Assembly (NCBI GenBank): GCA_002391225.1
Contig: DGRV01000047.1
Span: 1 to 19,073 of the forward strand
DNA length: 19,073 nucleotides
Reading direction: 5' to 3'
Source of the DNA: Christensenella sp. UBA4379
GTDB lineage: Bacteria; Bacillota; Clostridia; Christensenellales; Aristaeellaceae
Shown: in pieces, positions 6,964-14,640 of the stretch
Position numbering within the stretch: the stretch's first letter is position 1
Layout: each line of letters begins with the position of its first letter
Notes under the pieces: model-generated
What the model was told of the DNA's origin: nothing
Seen by the model: only the letters and a program-made list of their open reading frames with translations
The model's database searches: none
Made by a program: the position numbers and the translations under genes

Positions 6964-8133
6964 ATGATTCGAGTCGCCATTGTCGGGACGGGCGGCATCG
7001 CCCATGCTCACATGGAAGCCTATCAGACCCTGAAGGACCGCTGTGAAGTCGTTGCGCTGGTGGACATCATTCCGGGCAAGGCGCGCCGCTTCATGGAAGA
7101 GTTCCATCTGTCCTGTGACACCTACGAAAACCACGAAGAGCTCCTACCCCGCCGGGACATCGACCTGGTGGACGTCTGCACCCCGCCCTACGTGCACGCC
7201 TCCATCAGCATCAACTGCCTGCGCAGCGGGAAAAACGTGGTCTGCGAAAAGCCCATGGCCGCCTCCCTGGAGGAGTGCGACGCCATGCTGAAGGCCCGGG
7301 ACGAAAGCGGCAAGCTGCTCTCCATCATCGCGCAGAACCGCTTCAGAAAGCGCATTAGGGACCTCAAGGCCATGCTGGACAGCGGCCTGGCCGGCCCGGT
7401 GCGCCACGCGGAAATCGACAGCTTCTGGTGGCGCGACCACTGCTATTACGACCTTTGGTGGCGGGGCACCTGGGAAAAGGAGGGCGGCGGCTGCACGCTG
7501 AACCACGCCGTGCACCACATCGACATGCTGGGCTGGATGATGGGCCTGCCCAAGAGAATCACCAGCGTGCTGGCCAACACCGGCCACGACAACGCGGAGG
7601 TAGAAGACCTTTCCGTTTCGGTGATGGAATACCAAAGCGCCCTGGCGACGGTCACCGCCTCGGTCGTCCATCACGGGGAAGACCAAAAGCTCGTGTTCCA
7701 ATGCGAGAAGGCCCGTGTTTCCGCCCCGTACAGCTGCTTCTGCTCCCAGGCCATGCCCAACGGCTTCCCCCTGAAAACGTCCGACAAGGCCTTTGAAAAG
7801 CAGATGGAGGAGTACCTAGCCTCCCTGCCTCCGCTTCCCTACGAGCACCATACCGGCCAGCTGGACAACGTGATGACCGCCATTGAAACAGGCGGTCAGC
7901 CGGCCATCACCGGCGAAGACGGGCGGCGCACCATCGAACTGATCACCGCCATCTACAAGGCCGGCTCTACCCGGACCCCGGTGGACCTGCCGCTCAAAAA
8001 GGACGACCCCTTCTACACCGTGGAAGGAATCCGGGCGAACGTCCCCCATTTCTATGAAAAGACCGTTTCCGTCATGGAACAGGAAGGCACGCTGACCTTC
8101 GGCAGCGACCTGGGTGAAAAGGAGAAGAAATAA
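6964..8133 (+). CDS. Gfo/Idh/MocA family oxidoreductase (first of three)
   Basis: Predicted NAD(P)-dependent sugar or cyclitol dehydrogenase of 389 residues. Its Rossmann motif IVGTGGIA is at 6-13, the family EKP motif (CEKPMA) at 94-99 with the catalytic-type Lys96, and the C-terminal-domain motif GGGCTLNHAVHHID at 174-187, with His185 in the usual catalytic position. The ATG at 6964 is chosen because GGAGGAGG (6949-6956) precedes it and the glycine motif starts just after; upstream in-frame codons would place the promoter inside the gene. The C-terminal tail after about residue 340 is longer than in the third paralogue. The stop is followed 1 nt later by the next start, so the genes are tightly coupled. 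Substrate unknown. Confidence 0.93.
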   Translation: MIRVAIVGTGGIAHAHMEAYQTLKDRCEVVALVDIIPGKARRFMEEFHLSCDTYENHEELLPRRDIDLVDVCTPPYVHASISINCLRSGKNVVCEKPMAASLEECDAMLKARDESGKLLSIIAQNRFRKRIRDLKAMLDSGLAGPVRHAEIDSFWWRDHCYYDLWWRGTWEKEGGGCTLNHAVHHIDMLGWMMGLPKRITSVLANTGHDNAEVEDLSVSVMEYQSALATVTASVVHHGEDQKLVFQCEKARVSAPYSCFCSQAMPNGFPLKTSDKAFEKQMEEYLASLPPLPYEHHTGQLDNVMTAIETGGQPAITGEDGRRTIELITAIYKAGSTRTPVDLPLKKDDPFYTVEGIRANVPHFYEKTVSVMEQEGTLTFGSDLGEKEKK

Positions 8134-8134
8134 G

Positions 8135-9217
8135 ATGAACGTAGCAGACGGCATGAATTACGCCCCTCAGGGCAAACCGGAACCGGTGGTCAAACCCGGT
8201 GAATTCGTTTTCTCCGCGGCCCATATCGACCACGGCCACATCTACGGCATGTGCAACGGCCTGACGGAGGCCGGCGGCACCATCAAATATGTCTACGATC
8301 CCGACCCCAAAAAGGTGGAGGCCTTTTTGAAGGCCTATCCGCAGGCAAAGCCGGCTGAGAGCCTTTCTCAAGTGCTGGAGGACAAGGAAACCAAGATGGT
8401 CTGCTCCTCCAACGTGACCAGCGAGCGCGGCCCGCTGGGCGTCAAGGTGATGGAGGCCGGCAAGGATTACTTTGTCGATAAGGCCCCGTTCACCACGCTG
8501 AATCAGCTGGACAAGGCCAGGGAAACCGCCGCCCGGACGGGACGCAAATACATGGTCTATTATTCCGAGCGGCTGCATGTAGAGGGCGCGATCCTGGCCG
8601 GCTACATGATCGAGCAGGGAGAGATCGGAAAAGTGATCAGCGTCACCGGCTTTGGCCCCCACCGCCTGGGCGCGGCGGGACGGCCCAAGTGGTTCTTTGA
8701 GCGCGAAAAGTACGGCGGCATCCTGTGCGACATCGGCAGCCACCAGATCGAGCAGTACCTCTATTTTGCCGGAGAGGAAGACGCCGAGGTGCAGCTGTCC
8801 CGCATCGGCAACTACGCTCACCCCGAATATCCCGAGCTGGAGGATTTCGGCGACTGCTCCATCACTGGCAAAAACGGCACCACCAACTATTTCCGAGTGG
8901 ACTGGTTCAACCCCGACGGCCTGCGCACCTGGGGCGACGGACGCACCTTCATCCTGGGCACGGAAGGCTTTATCGAGATCCGCAAGTACATTAACCTCGC
9001 CGCCGACCAGGTGGACGGCAACCACGTGTTCCTGGTCAACGGAAAGGGCGAAAAATACGTCAACGCCACCGGCGTGACCGGTTATCCCTTCTTTGGCCGG
9101 CTGATTCTGGACTGCCTGAACCGCACGGAAACTGCTATGACCCAGGCCCACGCCTTCAAGGCCGCGGAGCTCTGCCTGAAGGCCGAAGCCCAGGCCGTCA
9201 AAGTAACGGGGCTCTAA
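8135..9217 (+). CDS. Divergent Gfo/Idh/MocA-type oxidoreductase (second of three)
   Basis: Protein of 360 residues that clearly follows the Gfo/Idh fold order but lacks the standard signatures. The first beta strand reads VFSAAHIDHGHIYGM (about 25-39), so the GxGxxG loop is replaced by a His-rich HIDHGHIYG segment. The EKP motif is replaced by VDKAPF (114-119), keeping the Lys. The second-domain motif survives as GGILCDIGSHQIEQ. A further in-frame GTG lies at 8114, but the ATG at 8135, 10 nt after GGAG (8121-8124) and 1 nt after the preceding stop, is the better start. Related proteins with an N-terminal HGH segment exist in carbohydrate loci of many bacteria. It may bind NAD differently or act as a partner subunit; this is inference. 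Confidence 0.88.
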   Translation: MNVADGMNYAPQGKPEPVVKPGEFVFSAAHIDHGHIYGMCNGLTEAGGTIKYVYDPDPKKVEAFLKAYPQAKPAESLSQVLEDKETKMVCSSNVTSERGPLGVKVMEAGKDYFVDKAPFTTLNQLDKARETAARTGRKYMVYYSERLHVEGAILAGYMIEQGEIGKVISVTGFGPHRLGAAGRPKWFFEREKYGGILCDIGSHQIEQYLYFAGEEDAEVQLSRIGNYAHPEYPELEDFGDCSITGKNGTTNYFRVDWFNPDGLRTWGDGRTFILGTEGFIEIRKYINLAADQVDGNHVFLVNGKGEKYVNATGVTGYPFFGRLILDCLNRTETAMTQAHAFKAAELCLKAEAQAVKVTGL

Positions 9218-9239
9218 TTCAAGGCCGGAGGAAACGCTT

Positions 9240-10211
9240 ATGTACAGAGTTGGGATCATCGGCTGCGGCAACATCTCCGCCGTGCACGCCCGGACCCTCC
9301 AAGAGCTGGAAAACACCGAGCTCGCCGCCTGCGCCGATCTGATTCCGGAGCGGGCGGCCAGATACAGCTGTGCCGCTTACACGGACTTTACGGAGATGCT
9401 GGAAAAAGAACATCTGGACGCCGTGCACCTGTGCACGCCGCACTATCTGCACCCCCTGATGGCGCTGGAAGCGGCAAAAAGGGGCGTCGCCGTGTTCACG
9501 GAAAAGCCCCCGGCCATCGATCAGAAGGGGTGGGAGTTGGTCCTGAAGGCCGCCTCCCTCGTCCCGGTCGGCATCTGTTTCCAGAATCGCTACCACCCCG
9601 GCATCGGGCTGATGAACCGCATGATTCAGGGCGGGGAGTACGGGCCGCTTCGCGGCATCCGCGCCTTCGTCACCTGGAACCGGACCAAAGGGTATTATGA
9701 GGAAGCCGCCTGGAAGGGCCGCTGGGCCACGGAAGGCGGCGGGGCGCTGATCAACCAGTCCATCCATACGCTGGACCTGATTCTCGGCTTTCTGGGCGCG
9801 CCGGACCAAGTCGAAGCCACGATGCGGAACCACCACCTGAAAGACGTGATCGAGGTGGAGGACACGGCGGAAATCTATCTGCGCAGAGGAAAAATCCCGG
9901 CCCTCTTGTACGCCTCCACCACCTACAGCGAGGATTCCCCCGTGATCCTCGAGGTGCAGCTTGAAAAAGCGGCGCTTCGTCTGGAAAGCGACACGCTGAC
10001 CGTCATTGCGGACGGTCAAAAAAAGGAAATTCCGCTGGAAACCGATCAGGCCATGGGAAGGACCTACTGGGGCTCCGGCCACAAAGCCTGCATCGCGGAT
10101 TTCTACCGTTCCATTGAAACAGGAAAGGCGTTTCAAAACAACCCCGCTTCCTGTGAAACCACGATGAAAACCATGTTCTGCATTTATGATCAGTGCAGAG
10201 AGACTTTGTAA
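9240..10211 (+). CDS. Gfo/Idh/MocA family oxidoreductase (third of three)
   Basis: Predicted NAD(P)-dependent oxidoreductase of 323 residues, a canonical compact member. Its Rossmann motif IIGCGNIS is at 6-13, TEKPPA at 87-92, and the C-terminal-domain motif TEGGGALINQSIHTLDL holds the usual His. GGAGG at 9227-9231 lies 8 nt before the ATG, and the gene starts 22 nt after the second oxidoreductase. It ends the three-gene operon and is followed by a terminator. The three proteins differ in length and signature, so they are not a recent tandem duplication. They probably catalyse different steps or act as an oxidation/reduction pair on one imported sugar. Confidence 0.94.
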   Translation: MYRVGIIGCGNISAVHARTLQELENTELAACADLIPERAARYSCAAYTDFTEMLEKEHLDAVHLCTPHYLHPLMALEAAKRGVAVFTEKPPAIDQKGWELVLKAASLVPVGICFQNRYHPGIGLMNRMIQGGEYGPLRGIRAFVTWNRTKGYYEEAAWKGRWATEGGGALINQSIHTLDLILGFLGAPDQVEATMRNHHLKDVIEVEDTAEIYLRRGKIPALLYASTTYSEDSPVILEVQLEKAALRLESDTLTVIADGQKKEIPLETDQAMGRTYWGSGHKACIADFYRSIETGKAFQNNPASCETTMKTMFCIYDQCRETL

Positions 10212-10239
10212 ACAAACCAGATATTTCGGTTTTCATCTG

Positions 10240-10280
10240 AAAAGGCGCCCGTCGGGGTGCCTTTTCCAATTTTGTTTTTA
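10240..10280 (+). terminator. Intrinsic terminator after the Gfo/Idh operon
   Basis: An 11-bp stem (10240-10250 with 10255-10265, one G-T pair) has a 4-nt loop and is followed by a T-rich tract at 10270-10279. It lies between convergent operons and its distal end overlaps the end of the minus-strand permease gene. Confidence 0.8.
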
Positions 10281-11123
10281 TCCCTTGACTGCTCCGTTGG
10301 TCATTCCGGCCACGAAGTAGCGGTTAAAGATCAGGTAGATCAGCATCATGGGGATCAGGGAAATCGCGGTGCCCGCCAGCATCAGGTTCCAGGAAGAGGC
10401 CATCGCCCCGGAGCTTTTAAGCCGCATGATGCCGACCACCAGGGGCATGCGCTTGGGATCCGTCATGGTAAAGACCATGGGCAGCATATAGTCGTTCCAG
10501 CTGCTGCGGAAGGCCAGAATTGCCACCGTGGCGATCAGCGGCTTGCACAGCGGGAAAATGATGTTGTAATAGATCCGGAAAAAGGAACACCCATCGATCT
10601 TGGCAGCCTCGTCGATCTCCGTGGGGATCGTGCTGATATAGCCCCGGGCGATAAAGAGGTTGGTCACGTTCATGCCGAACACGCGGATGATGATCACGCC
10701 CCAGAGGCTCTTGTTTAAGTGAATGACCTTCATGATCATCAGCAGCGGATAGAGCGTCAGCGTCCCCAGGGACACGAACATGGAGGAAATCATCAGGTAA
10801 TAGATCGCCTGCTTTCCCCTGAACTTGCCCCGGGAAAAGGCGTAACCGCAGCAGGTGCTGGACAGGATGGCCCCGACGACGCAGAAGAAGGAAAGGAAAA
10901 CGCTGTTTTTCGTATAGGTTGAAAAGTCCGCCATCCTCCAGGCCTTCTCGTAGTTTTCAAAGACGAACTTCTGCGGGAAGATGGTGTTGGCCGTCGTCAG
11001 AATTTCCATGTTGCTCTTGAAGGAGGACATGAAGGTGAACAGCACCGGGAAAAAGGAGATCACGAAAAACAGGGACAGGAAGAGATAAACGGGCGCTTTT
11101 CGGAGATATTTTTGGAGCTTCAT
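10278..11123 (-). CDS. CUT1 carbohydrate ABC transporter permease, MalG/MsmG type
   Basis: Inner-membrane subunit of 281 residues with about six membrane spans; the first is at about residues 12-32. The EAA loop that contacts the ATPase is EIDEAAKIDGCSFFRIYY, with the conserved G and downstream FPLCKP. It ends with the short positively charged GAVKG tail common to MalG-type permeases. Its ATG overlaps the stop of the upstream permease gene by 4 nt. It is the last gene of the importer operon, and its 3' end meets the convergent Gfo/Idh operon. No ABC ATPase is encoded, so a shared MsmK-type ATPase elsewhere in the genome probably energises it, as is usual for CUT1 systems in Bacillota. Confidence 0.95.
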   Translation of the reverse strand: MKLQKYLRKAPVYLFLSLFFVISFFPVLFTFMSSFKSNMEILTTANTIFPQKFVFENYEKAWRMADFSTYTKNSVFLSFFCVVGAILSSTCCGYAFSRGKFRGKQAIYYLMISSMFVSLGTLTLYPLLMIMKVIHLNKSLWGVIIIRVFGMNVTNLFIARGYISTIPTEIDEAAKIDGCSFFRIYYNIIFPLCKPLIATVAILAFRSSWNDYMLPMVFTMTDPKRMPLVVGIMRLKSSGAMASSWNLMLAGTAISLIPMMLIYLIFNRYFVAGMTNGAVKG

Positions 11124-12049
11124 CCCTTCACACCTCCCTGGATCCGTTTGGTGCCCTGCACGTACACCAGAGTGACCAGGCCCAGGAACACGGCGGTCAC
11201 CAGGGACATGGCGGAGGCGTAGCCGATGGCGACATTCCGGCCGGATTTGCCAAAGAAGAATTTGTAGATATAGGTCATGACCACTTCGGTCTGGCCGCCC
11301 GGCTGACCGTCCGTCAGGGAGATGACCAGGTCGCAGACCTTGAGGCTGCCGATGATGGCCATCAGCAGGACCGATTCAAAAATCGGCGCAATCATGGGCA
11401 GGGTGATGCTGAAAAACTTGCGCAACCCCGTCGCCCCGTCCAGCTCGGCACATTCATAGATCTCCTCCGGGATGCTCTGCAGCGCCATCAGGAAGAACAT
11501 CATGTTGATGCCGTAATTCTGCCAGACCGAGGCGATGCCCAGCACCAGCATGGCGTTGCCCTTGGTGCTGAACCAGTTGATGGGCCGCCTAATAAATCCG
11601 ATGCTCTGCAGGATGGAGTTGACCATGCCGTTGAAGGAGGCGAACAGAAGGGAGAAGATCAGGCCGATGATCGCCGCGGAAATGACTGCCGGCAAAAACA
11701 GCGTGACCCTGAAAAAGCCGATGCCCCTGAGCTTCTGGTTGAGCAGGACGGCCAGCAGCAGCGCCAGGGGGATTTCCGCCAGCAGCTTAAAGAAAGACAG
11801 CGTGACCGTGTTGACCAGGGAGGTCCAGAAATCCGGGTCCTTGGTGAACACGCGCTGGAGGTTATGCAGGCCCGTCCAGTTCGGCACGGAATAGCCGTCA
11901 AAATCCGTAAAAGCGTAGCGCAGGATGTAGATGATCGGCACATAGCTGAACAGGATGAAGCCCAGCAGGAATGGCAGGATCATCAGGAACGCCTGCCGGT
12001 TGTCCTGCCTCATTCCCTTGTTGCGGATGGCCGCCGACTGGTTTTTCAT
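11120..12049 (-). CDS. CUT1 carbohydrate ABC transporter permease, MalF/UgpA type
   Basis: Inner-membrane subunit of 309 residues. A basic N-terminus (about 20 residues) precedes the first span (LMILPFLLGFILFSYV), with about six spans in all. The EAA motif is EEIYECAELDGATGLRKFF, followed by TLPMIAP. The periplasm-facing DGYSVPNWTGLHN segment after the first span is typical of MalF/UgpA-like subunits. AGGAGG lies about 6 nt upstream of the ATG. The gene is 80 nt downstream of the binding-protein gene, with a GC-rich hairpin in the gap that may lower permease expression relative to the binding protein. Confidence 0.95.
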   Translation of the reverse strand: MKNQSAAIRNKGMRQDNRQAFLMILPFLLGFILFSYVPIIYILRYAFTDFDGYSVPNWTGLHNLQRVFTKDPDFWTSLVNTVTLSFFKLLAEIPLALLLAVLLNQKLRGIGFFRVTLFLPAVISAAIIGLIFSLLFASFNGMVNSILQSIGFIRRPINWFSTKGNAMLVLGIASVWQNYGINMMFFLMALQSIPEEIYECAELDGATGLRKFFSITLPMIAPIFESVLLMAIIGSLKVCDLVISLTDGQPGGQTEVVMTYIYKFFFGKSGRNVAIGYASAMSLVTAVFLGLVTLVYVQGTKRIQGGVKG

Positions 12050-12081
12050 GCTGACCTCCTGGATGAAAGGATTGTGGAAAA

Positions 12082-12115
12082 GAGGCGCGCTGGGACAAAA
12101 TGCCCGGCGCGCCTC
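12082..12115 (-). terminator. GC-rich hairpin between binding-protein and permease genes (attenuating terminator or mRNA stabiliser)
   Basis: Nine perfect base pairs (12082-12090 with 12107-12115) extend inward by four more, including one G-T pair, with an 8-nt loop. On the minus strand the stem is followed by TCTTTTCC, a weak T tract. A leaky terminator or 3'-end stabiliser here would keep binding protein in excess over permease; this role is inference. Confidence 0.7.
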
Positions 12116-12129
12116 CTGAAATCATCGTA

Positions 12130-13491
12130 TTACTTGTCGCGGGTGACCGTGTAGCCGGGCTGGGCGATGTAAGACGCCTGCACTTCGGGGTCGAGGGCCT
12201 TAAAGGCGGTGTTGAGCCGGTCATCCAGGTCCTTGAGGACGGTTTCCGCGTCCTCGGTATAGCCGCCGGAGAGAAGCTTGGCCAGGGTCTCACGGGCGGA
12301 CAGGCCCTCATACTTCAGCATGCCCTTGGGGTCCGCCATCCGGATGACGAGCTGGTCATCCTTGAAGGTGGAAAATTCCTTCCAGCCGTAGACGTCAGAT
12401 TCCTTCGCCATGTTGACCACGCTGCTGCGATATGGAATGTACATGCCTTTTTCGTACATTTCCACCAGGTTTTCGTCCGAGTAGAACCACTCCAGAACCT
12501 TGGCGACCTTCGCGGTGTCCTTCTTGAGAGCCATCTTGGTCACGCCCAGCAGATCGACCGCGGTGACCATTTCCTTGTACCCATACCCATCCTCGGTAAA
12601 GGCCGGCGGATCGCAGACCACCCACTTGCAGACGGCGGGGAACTGCTCGGTATAGACAGCCACGTCGAAGCTGGCGGCCATCACGATGCCGATGCGGCCG
12701 GCGGAGAACTGGGCTCGGGCGGTATCGGCGTCAAGGTTTTCAAATCCGGGGAACATGCTGCCGTCCTCGATCATGCCCTGCAGGTTTTTGATGATCGGCA
12801 GGCCGTCGGCGTAGCGGTAGGAGCCGGAGACGGCGTCAAAGCCGAAGTGGCCCATGTCCGGGGCGGAAACGCTGTAGATGTAATGATCCTGGCACCAGCC
12901 GCTCTTCAGGGCGAGGAAATAACCGAACGCGCTGCCCTGCGCGGCCTCGGTGATCAGGCGGGCGTCCTCGCGGACCTCGTCCCAGGTCTTCGGGGGCTCC
13001 TTGATGCCGGCCAGGTCAAACAGATCCTGGTTGATGATCATCTTGTAGGAGGTCAGGCTGTAGGGCAGGGTGTAGACCTTGCCGTCAAAGATCTGGTCGC
13101 CGACGATCAGATCGTCCGGGTTATAGAGGGACAGGAGAGCCTCGCTGCCTTCCAGATCAGAGATCGGGACAGCCTTTCCGGCCTGCACGAAGCCGGCGAA
13201 ATTGTTGGTGGACGGACGGAAGAGGTCCGGCCCGTCCTCGGCCTGCATGGCCACCTGGATGGTGTCGGCATAGTCGGTGCCGTAGACCGTATAGTCGATC
13301 ACGATGCCGAGCTCCTTGCCGATGGTCGCGTTGAATTCCTCCACCTGCTTGTCCCGGACAGACTGTTCATGGGCGTTGTCGCTCCATACGACGATGTGCT
13401 CCACCTTGTCGGCGTCCGCCAGCGAAATTACCGGGACGCAGGCAAGCACCATCACGATGGCCATGAGCAGGGCCAGCCACTTGCACTTCAT
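12130..13491 (-). CDS. Extracellular sugar-binding protein of a CUT1 ABC importer (SBP family 1)
   Basis: Substrate-capturing component, 453 residues, first gene of the importer operon. The N-terminus is a signal sequence (basic MKCK, then a hydrophobic core to about residue 25). A lipobox-like VLAC ending at Cys18 suggests a lipoprotein anchored to the membrane; cleavage after SLA (25) by ordinary signal peptidase is the alternative. Typical family-1 features follow: HIVVWSDN strand, AEDGPDLF, GKVYTLPYSLTSYKMIINQDLF, PPKTWDEV, and the FSAGRIGIVMAAS segment. AAGGAGG precedes the ATG. The nearest extended -10 is at 13550-13558, and a palindrome lies in the leader at 13517-13530. The sugar cannot be read from the sequence. 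Confidence 0.95.
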   Translation of the reverse strand: MKCKWLALLMAIVMVLACVPVISLADADKVEHIVVWSDNAHEQSVRDKQVEEFNATIGKELGIVIDYTVYGTDYADTIQVAMQAEDGPDLFRPSTNNFAGFVQAGKAVPISDLEGSEALLSLYNPDDLIVGDQIFDGKVYTLPYSLTSYKMIINQDLFDLAGIKEPPKTWDEVREDARLITEAAQGSAFGYFLALKSGWCQDHYIYSVSAPDMGHFGFDAVSGSYRYADGLPIIKNLQGMIEDGSMFPGFENLDADTARAQFSAGRIGIVMAASFDVAVYTEQFPAVCKWVVCDPPAFTEDGYGYKEMVTAVDLLGVTKMALKKDTAKVAKVLEWFYSDENLVEMYEKGMYIPYRSSVVNMAKESDVYGWKEFSTFKDDQLVIRMADPKGMLKYEGLSARETLAKLLSGGYTEDAETVLKDLDDRLNTAFKALDPEVQASYIAQPGYTVTRDK

Positions 13492-13516
13492 AACACGTAC
13501 CTCCTTGAATCAGGTT

Positions 13517-13530
13517 GTATTCGCGCATAC
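13517..13530. promoter_or_regulatory. Near-perfect 14-bp palindrome (candidate operator) in the importer leader
   Basis: GTATTCGCGCATAC reads GTAT-n-CGCG-n-ATAC on both strands, with one mismatched pair. It lies just downstream of the predicted start point of the minus-strand importer transcript, where a repressor would block elongation. An overlapping short hairpin (GCGCA at 13523-13527 with TGCGC at 13531-13535) is an alternative reading. Confidence 0.5.
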
Positions 13531-13549
13531 TGCGCTGATTGTTGTATCA

Positions 13550-13558
13550 ATATTAGCA
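13550..13558 (-). promoter_or_regulatory. Putative extended -10 promoter of the sugar importer operon
   Basis: Minus-strand TGCTAATAT (TGn plus TAATAT), about 60 nt before the binding-protein ATG. The -35 region is poor (TGTTCA with a 17-nt spacer), consistent with an activated or extended -10 promoter. It sits between the EamA-gene terminator and the binding-protein gene. Confidence 0.45.
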
Positions 13559-13619
13559 TCCTTCTCCCATTTTGAACAGTCTGAAAATTTATATACCCTG
13601 TTTGAATCCCTCAACGCAG

Positions 13620-13649
13620 AAAAGAGCCCCGGCGAAAACACCGGGGCTC
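13620..13649 (-). terminator. Intrinsic terminator after the EamA-family gene
   Basis: A perfect 9-bp GC-rich stem (13624-13632 with 13641-13649) with an 8-nt loop is followed on the minus strand by TTTTCTG. It ends the kinase/regulator/EamA transcripts before the importer promoter. Confidence 0.9.
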
Positions 13650-13671
13650 GCAAAAGCAGAAAAGAAACCTG

Positions 13672-14571
13672 TCAGCCGCTCTTCCCTTCGGTACTGCGCC
13701 ATTCGCTGGCGACGGCCGAACCGATGATCATCAGCGCGCCGATCAGGTTCATCGGCGTCAGGGGTTCCCGCAAAAAGACCGCAGAAAAAATCAGCGCTGA
13801 AACCGGATCGATATAGCTGAAAATGGCGATCGACTGGGTCCCGAGCCCGTCCATGCTGCCAAAGTACAGCACGTAGGCAACGCCCGTATGGACCAGCCCT
13901 ACGACGGCCAGCAAAAGGACCGTGACAGGCGTAAACGGCTCTTCCACTTTGCCCCCGGTCAATAGGAGATAGGGAATCATCACCACTCCGGCGGAAAAGA
14001 GCTGCACCGTGGTCTTCCGGTAGGCCTCCAGCCCGGGCGCCTTTTTGTTCATGATGATTACGATGGAATAAAACAGCGCCGCGCCCAGGCCCAGGAGAAT
14101 ACCGCGCATCCCCTCTTTCCCGGCGCTCTGCGCCTCGGTCACCCCGGACACCAGGATCATGCCGCCGACCGCGATCAGCGCGCAGAGGACTTTTTTCCCC
14201 GTGAGCTTTTCCCTGAAAATCAAGGGAGCAAGCAGCATCACGATGGTCGGCTGCATGTAATAGCAGAGGGTCGCGACCGCCACGGTCGTATAGTTATATG
14301 CTTCAAACAGAAGTATCCAGTTGATTCCCATGGCGGCCCCGGACAGGGCGAGCCACAGCGTCTGGCGGAGGGACAGCCTCTCCCCTCTGCCCTTCCCCGT
14401 CAGCTTCATGAAAAGAAGCAGAAAGAGGCTGCCGAGCATCCCCCTGGAAAAGGCCAGGAAAGCGGACGAAACCGGCAGATACCGCCTGAAAACGCCGATG
14501 GTGCCGAAGATGAGCATGGAAAGAACGAACATGGTTAGGGAACGCGGGTCGTTGTTTTTGGTGTCGGGCAC
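13672..14571 (-). CDS. EamA/DMT-superfamily transporter (RhaT/YdcZ-like exporter)
   Basis: Membrane protein of 299 residues with about ten hydrophobic spans in two EamA repeats. The first half includes LMFVLSMLIFGTIGVFRRYL and the GMGINW-like AMGINWILLF segment. The second repeat ends with the characteristic DPVSALIFSAVFLREPLTPMN element. Members export amino acids, nucleosides or other metabolites; no specificity is visible. The start is GTG at 14571, preceded by GGGGAGA with a 9-nt gap; the next in-frame ATG is inside the first span, supporting the GTG. It lies 69 nt downstream of the response-regulator gene on the same strand with no clear terminator between them, so co-transcription with the two-component pair is likely. 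Confidence 0.92.
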   Translation of the reverse strand: MPDTKNNDPRSLTMFVLSMLIFGTIGVFRRYLPVSSAFLAFSRGMLGSLFLLLFMKLTGKGRGERLSLRQTLWLALSGAAMGINWILLFEAYNYTTVAVATLCYYMQPTIVMLLAPLIFREKLTGKKVLCALIAVGGMILVSGVTEAQSAGKEGMRGILLGLGAALFYSIVIIMNKKAPGLEAYRKTTVQLFSAGVVMIPYLLLTGGKVEEPFTPVTVLLLAVVGLVHTGVAYVLYFGSMDGLGTQSIAIFSYIDPVSALIFSAVFLREPLTPMNLIGALMIIGSAVASEWRSTEGKSG

Positions 14572-14599
14572 GGTGTTGTCTCTCCCCTGTGAGGATATT

Positions 14600-14616
14600 C
14601 CGGATCATCGATCCGG
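14600..14616. repeat. Small hairpin between response regulator and EamA genes
   Basis: A 7-bp stem, CCGGATC/GATCCGG (14600-14606 with 14610-14616), has a 3-nt loop. On the minus strand no T run follows, so read-through into the EamA gene is expected. On the plus strand a T run follows after GCGC, but no plus-strand gene ends here. Confidence 0.4.
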
Positions 14617-14640
14617 GCGCTTTTTTCGGGTCCTCCCCAT

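Noticed and set aside
6622..8133. A longer N-terminus for the first Gfo/Idh protein
   Set aside because: The extension would cover the ATPase start and both divergent promoters. The Rossmann motif begins right after the ATG at 6964.
8072..9316. A 414-codon minus-strand frame opposite the second Gfo/Idh gene
   Set aside because: It runs across three gene boundaries with no ribosome site or motif; it is a codon-bias shadow.
12100..13575. A 491-codon open frame on the plus strand opposite the sugar-binding protein gene
   Set aside because: The minus-strand gene has a signal sequence, ribosome site and family motifs. The plus-strand frame is low-complexity in Gly, Val and Asp and spans the importer promoter and palindrome.
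14600..14628. A plus-strand terminator reading of the CCGGATC hairpin
   Set aside because: The T run is separated from the stem by four bases, and no plus-strand gene ends nearby, so it is only listed as a hairpin.
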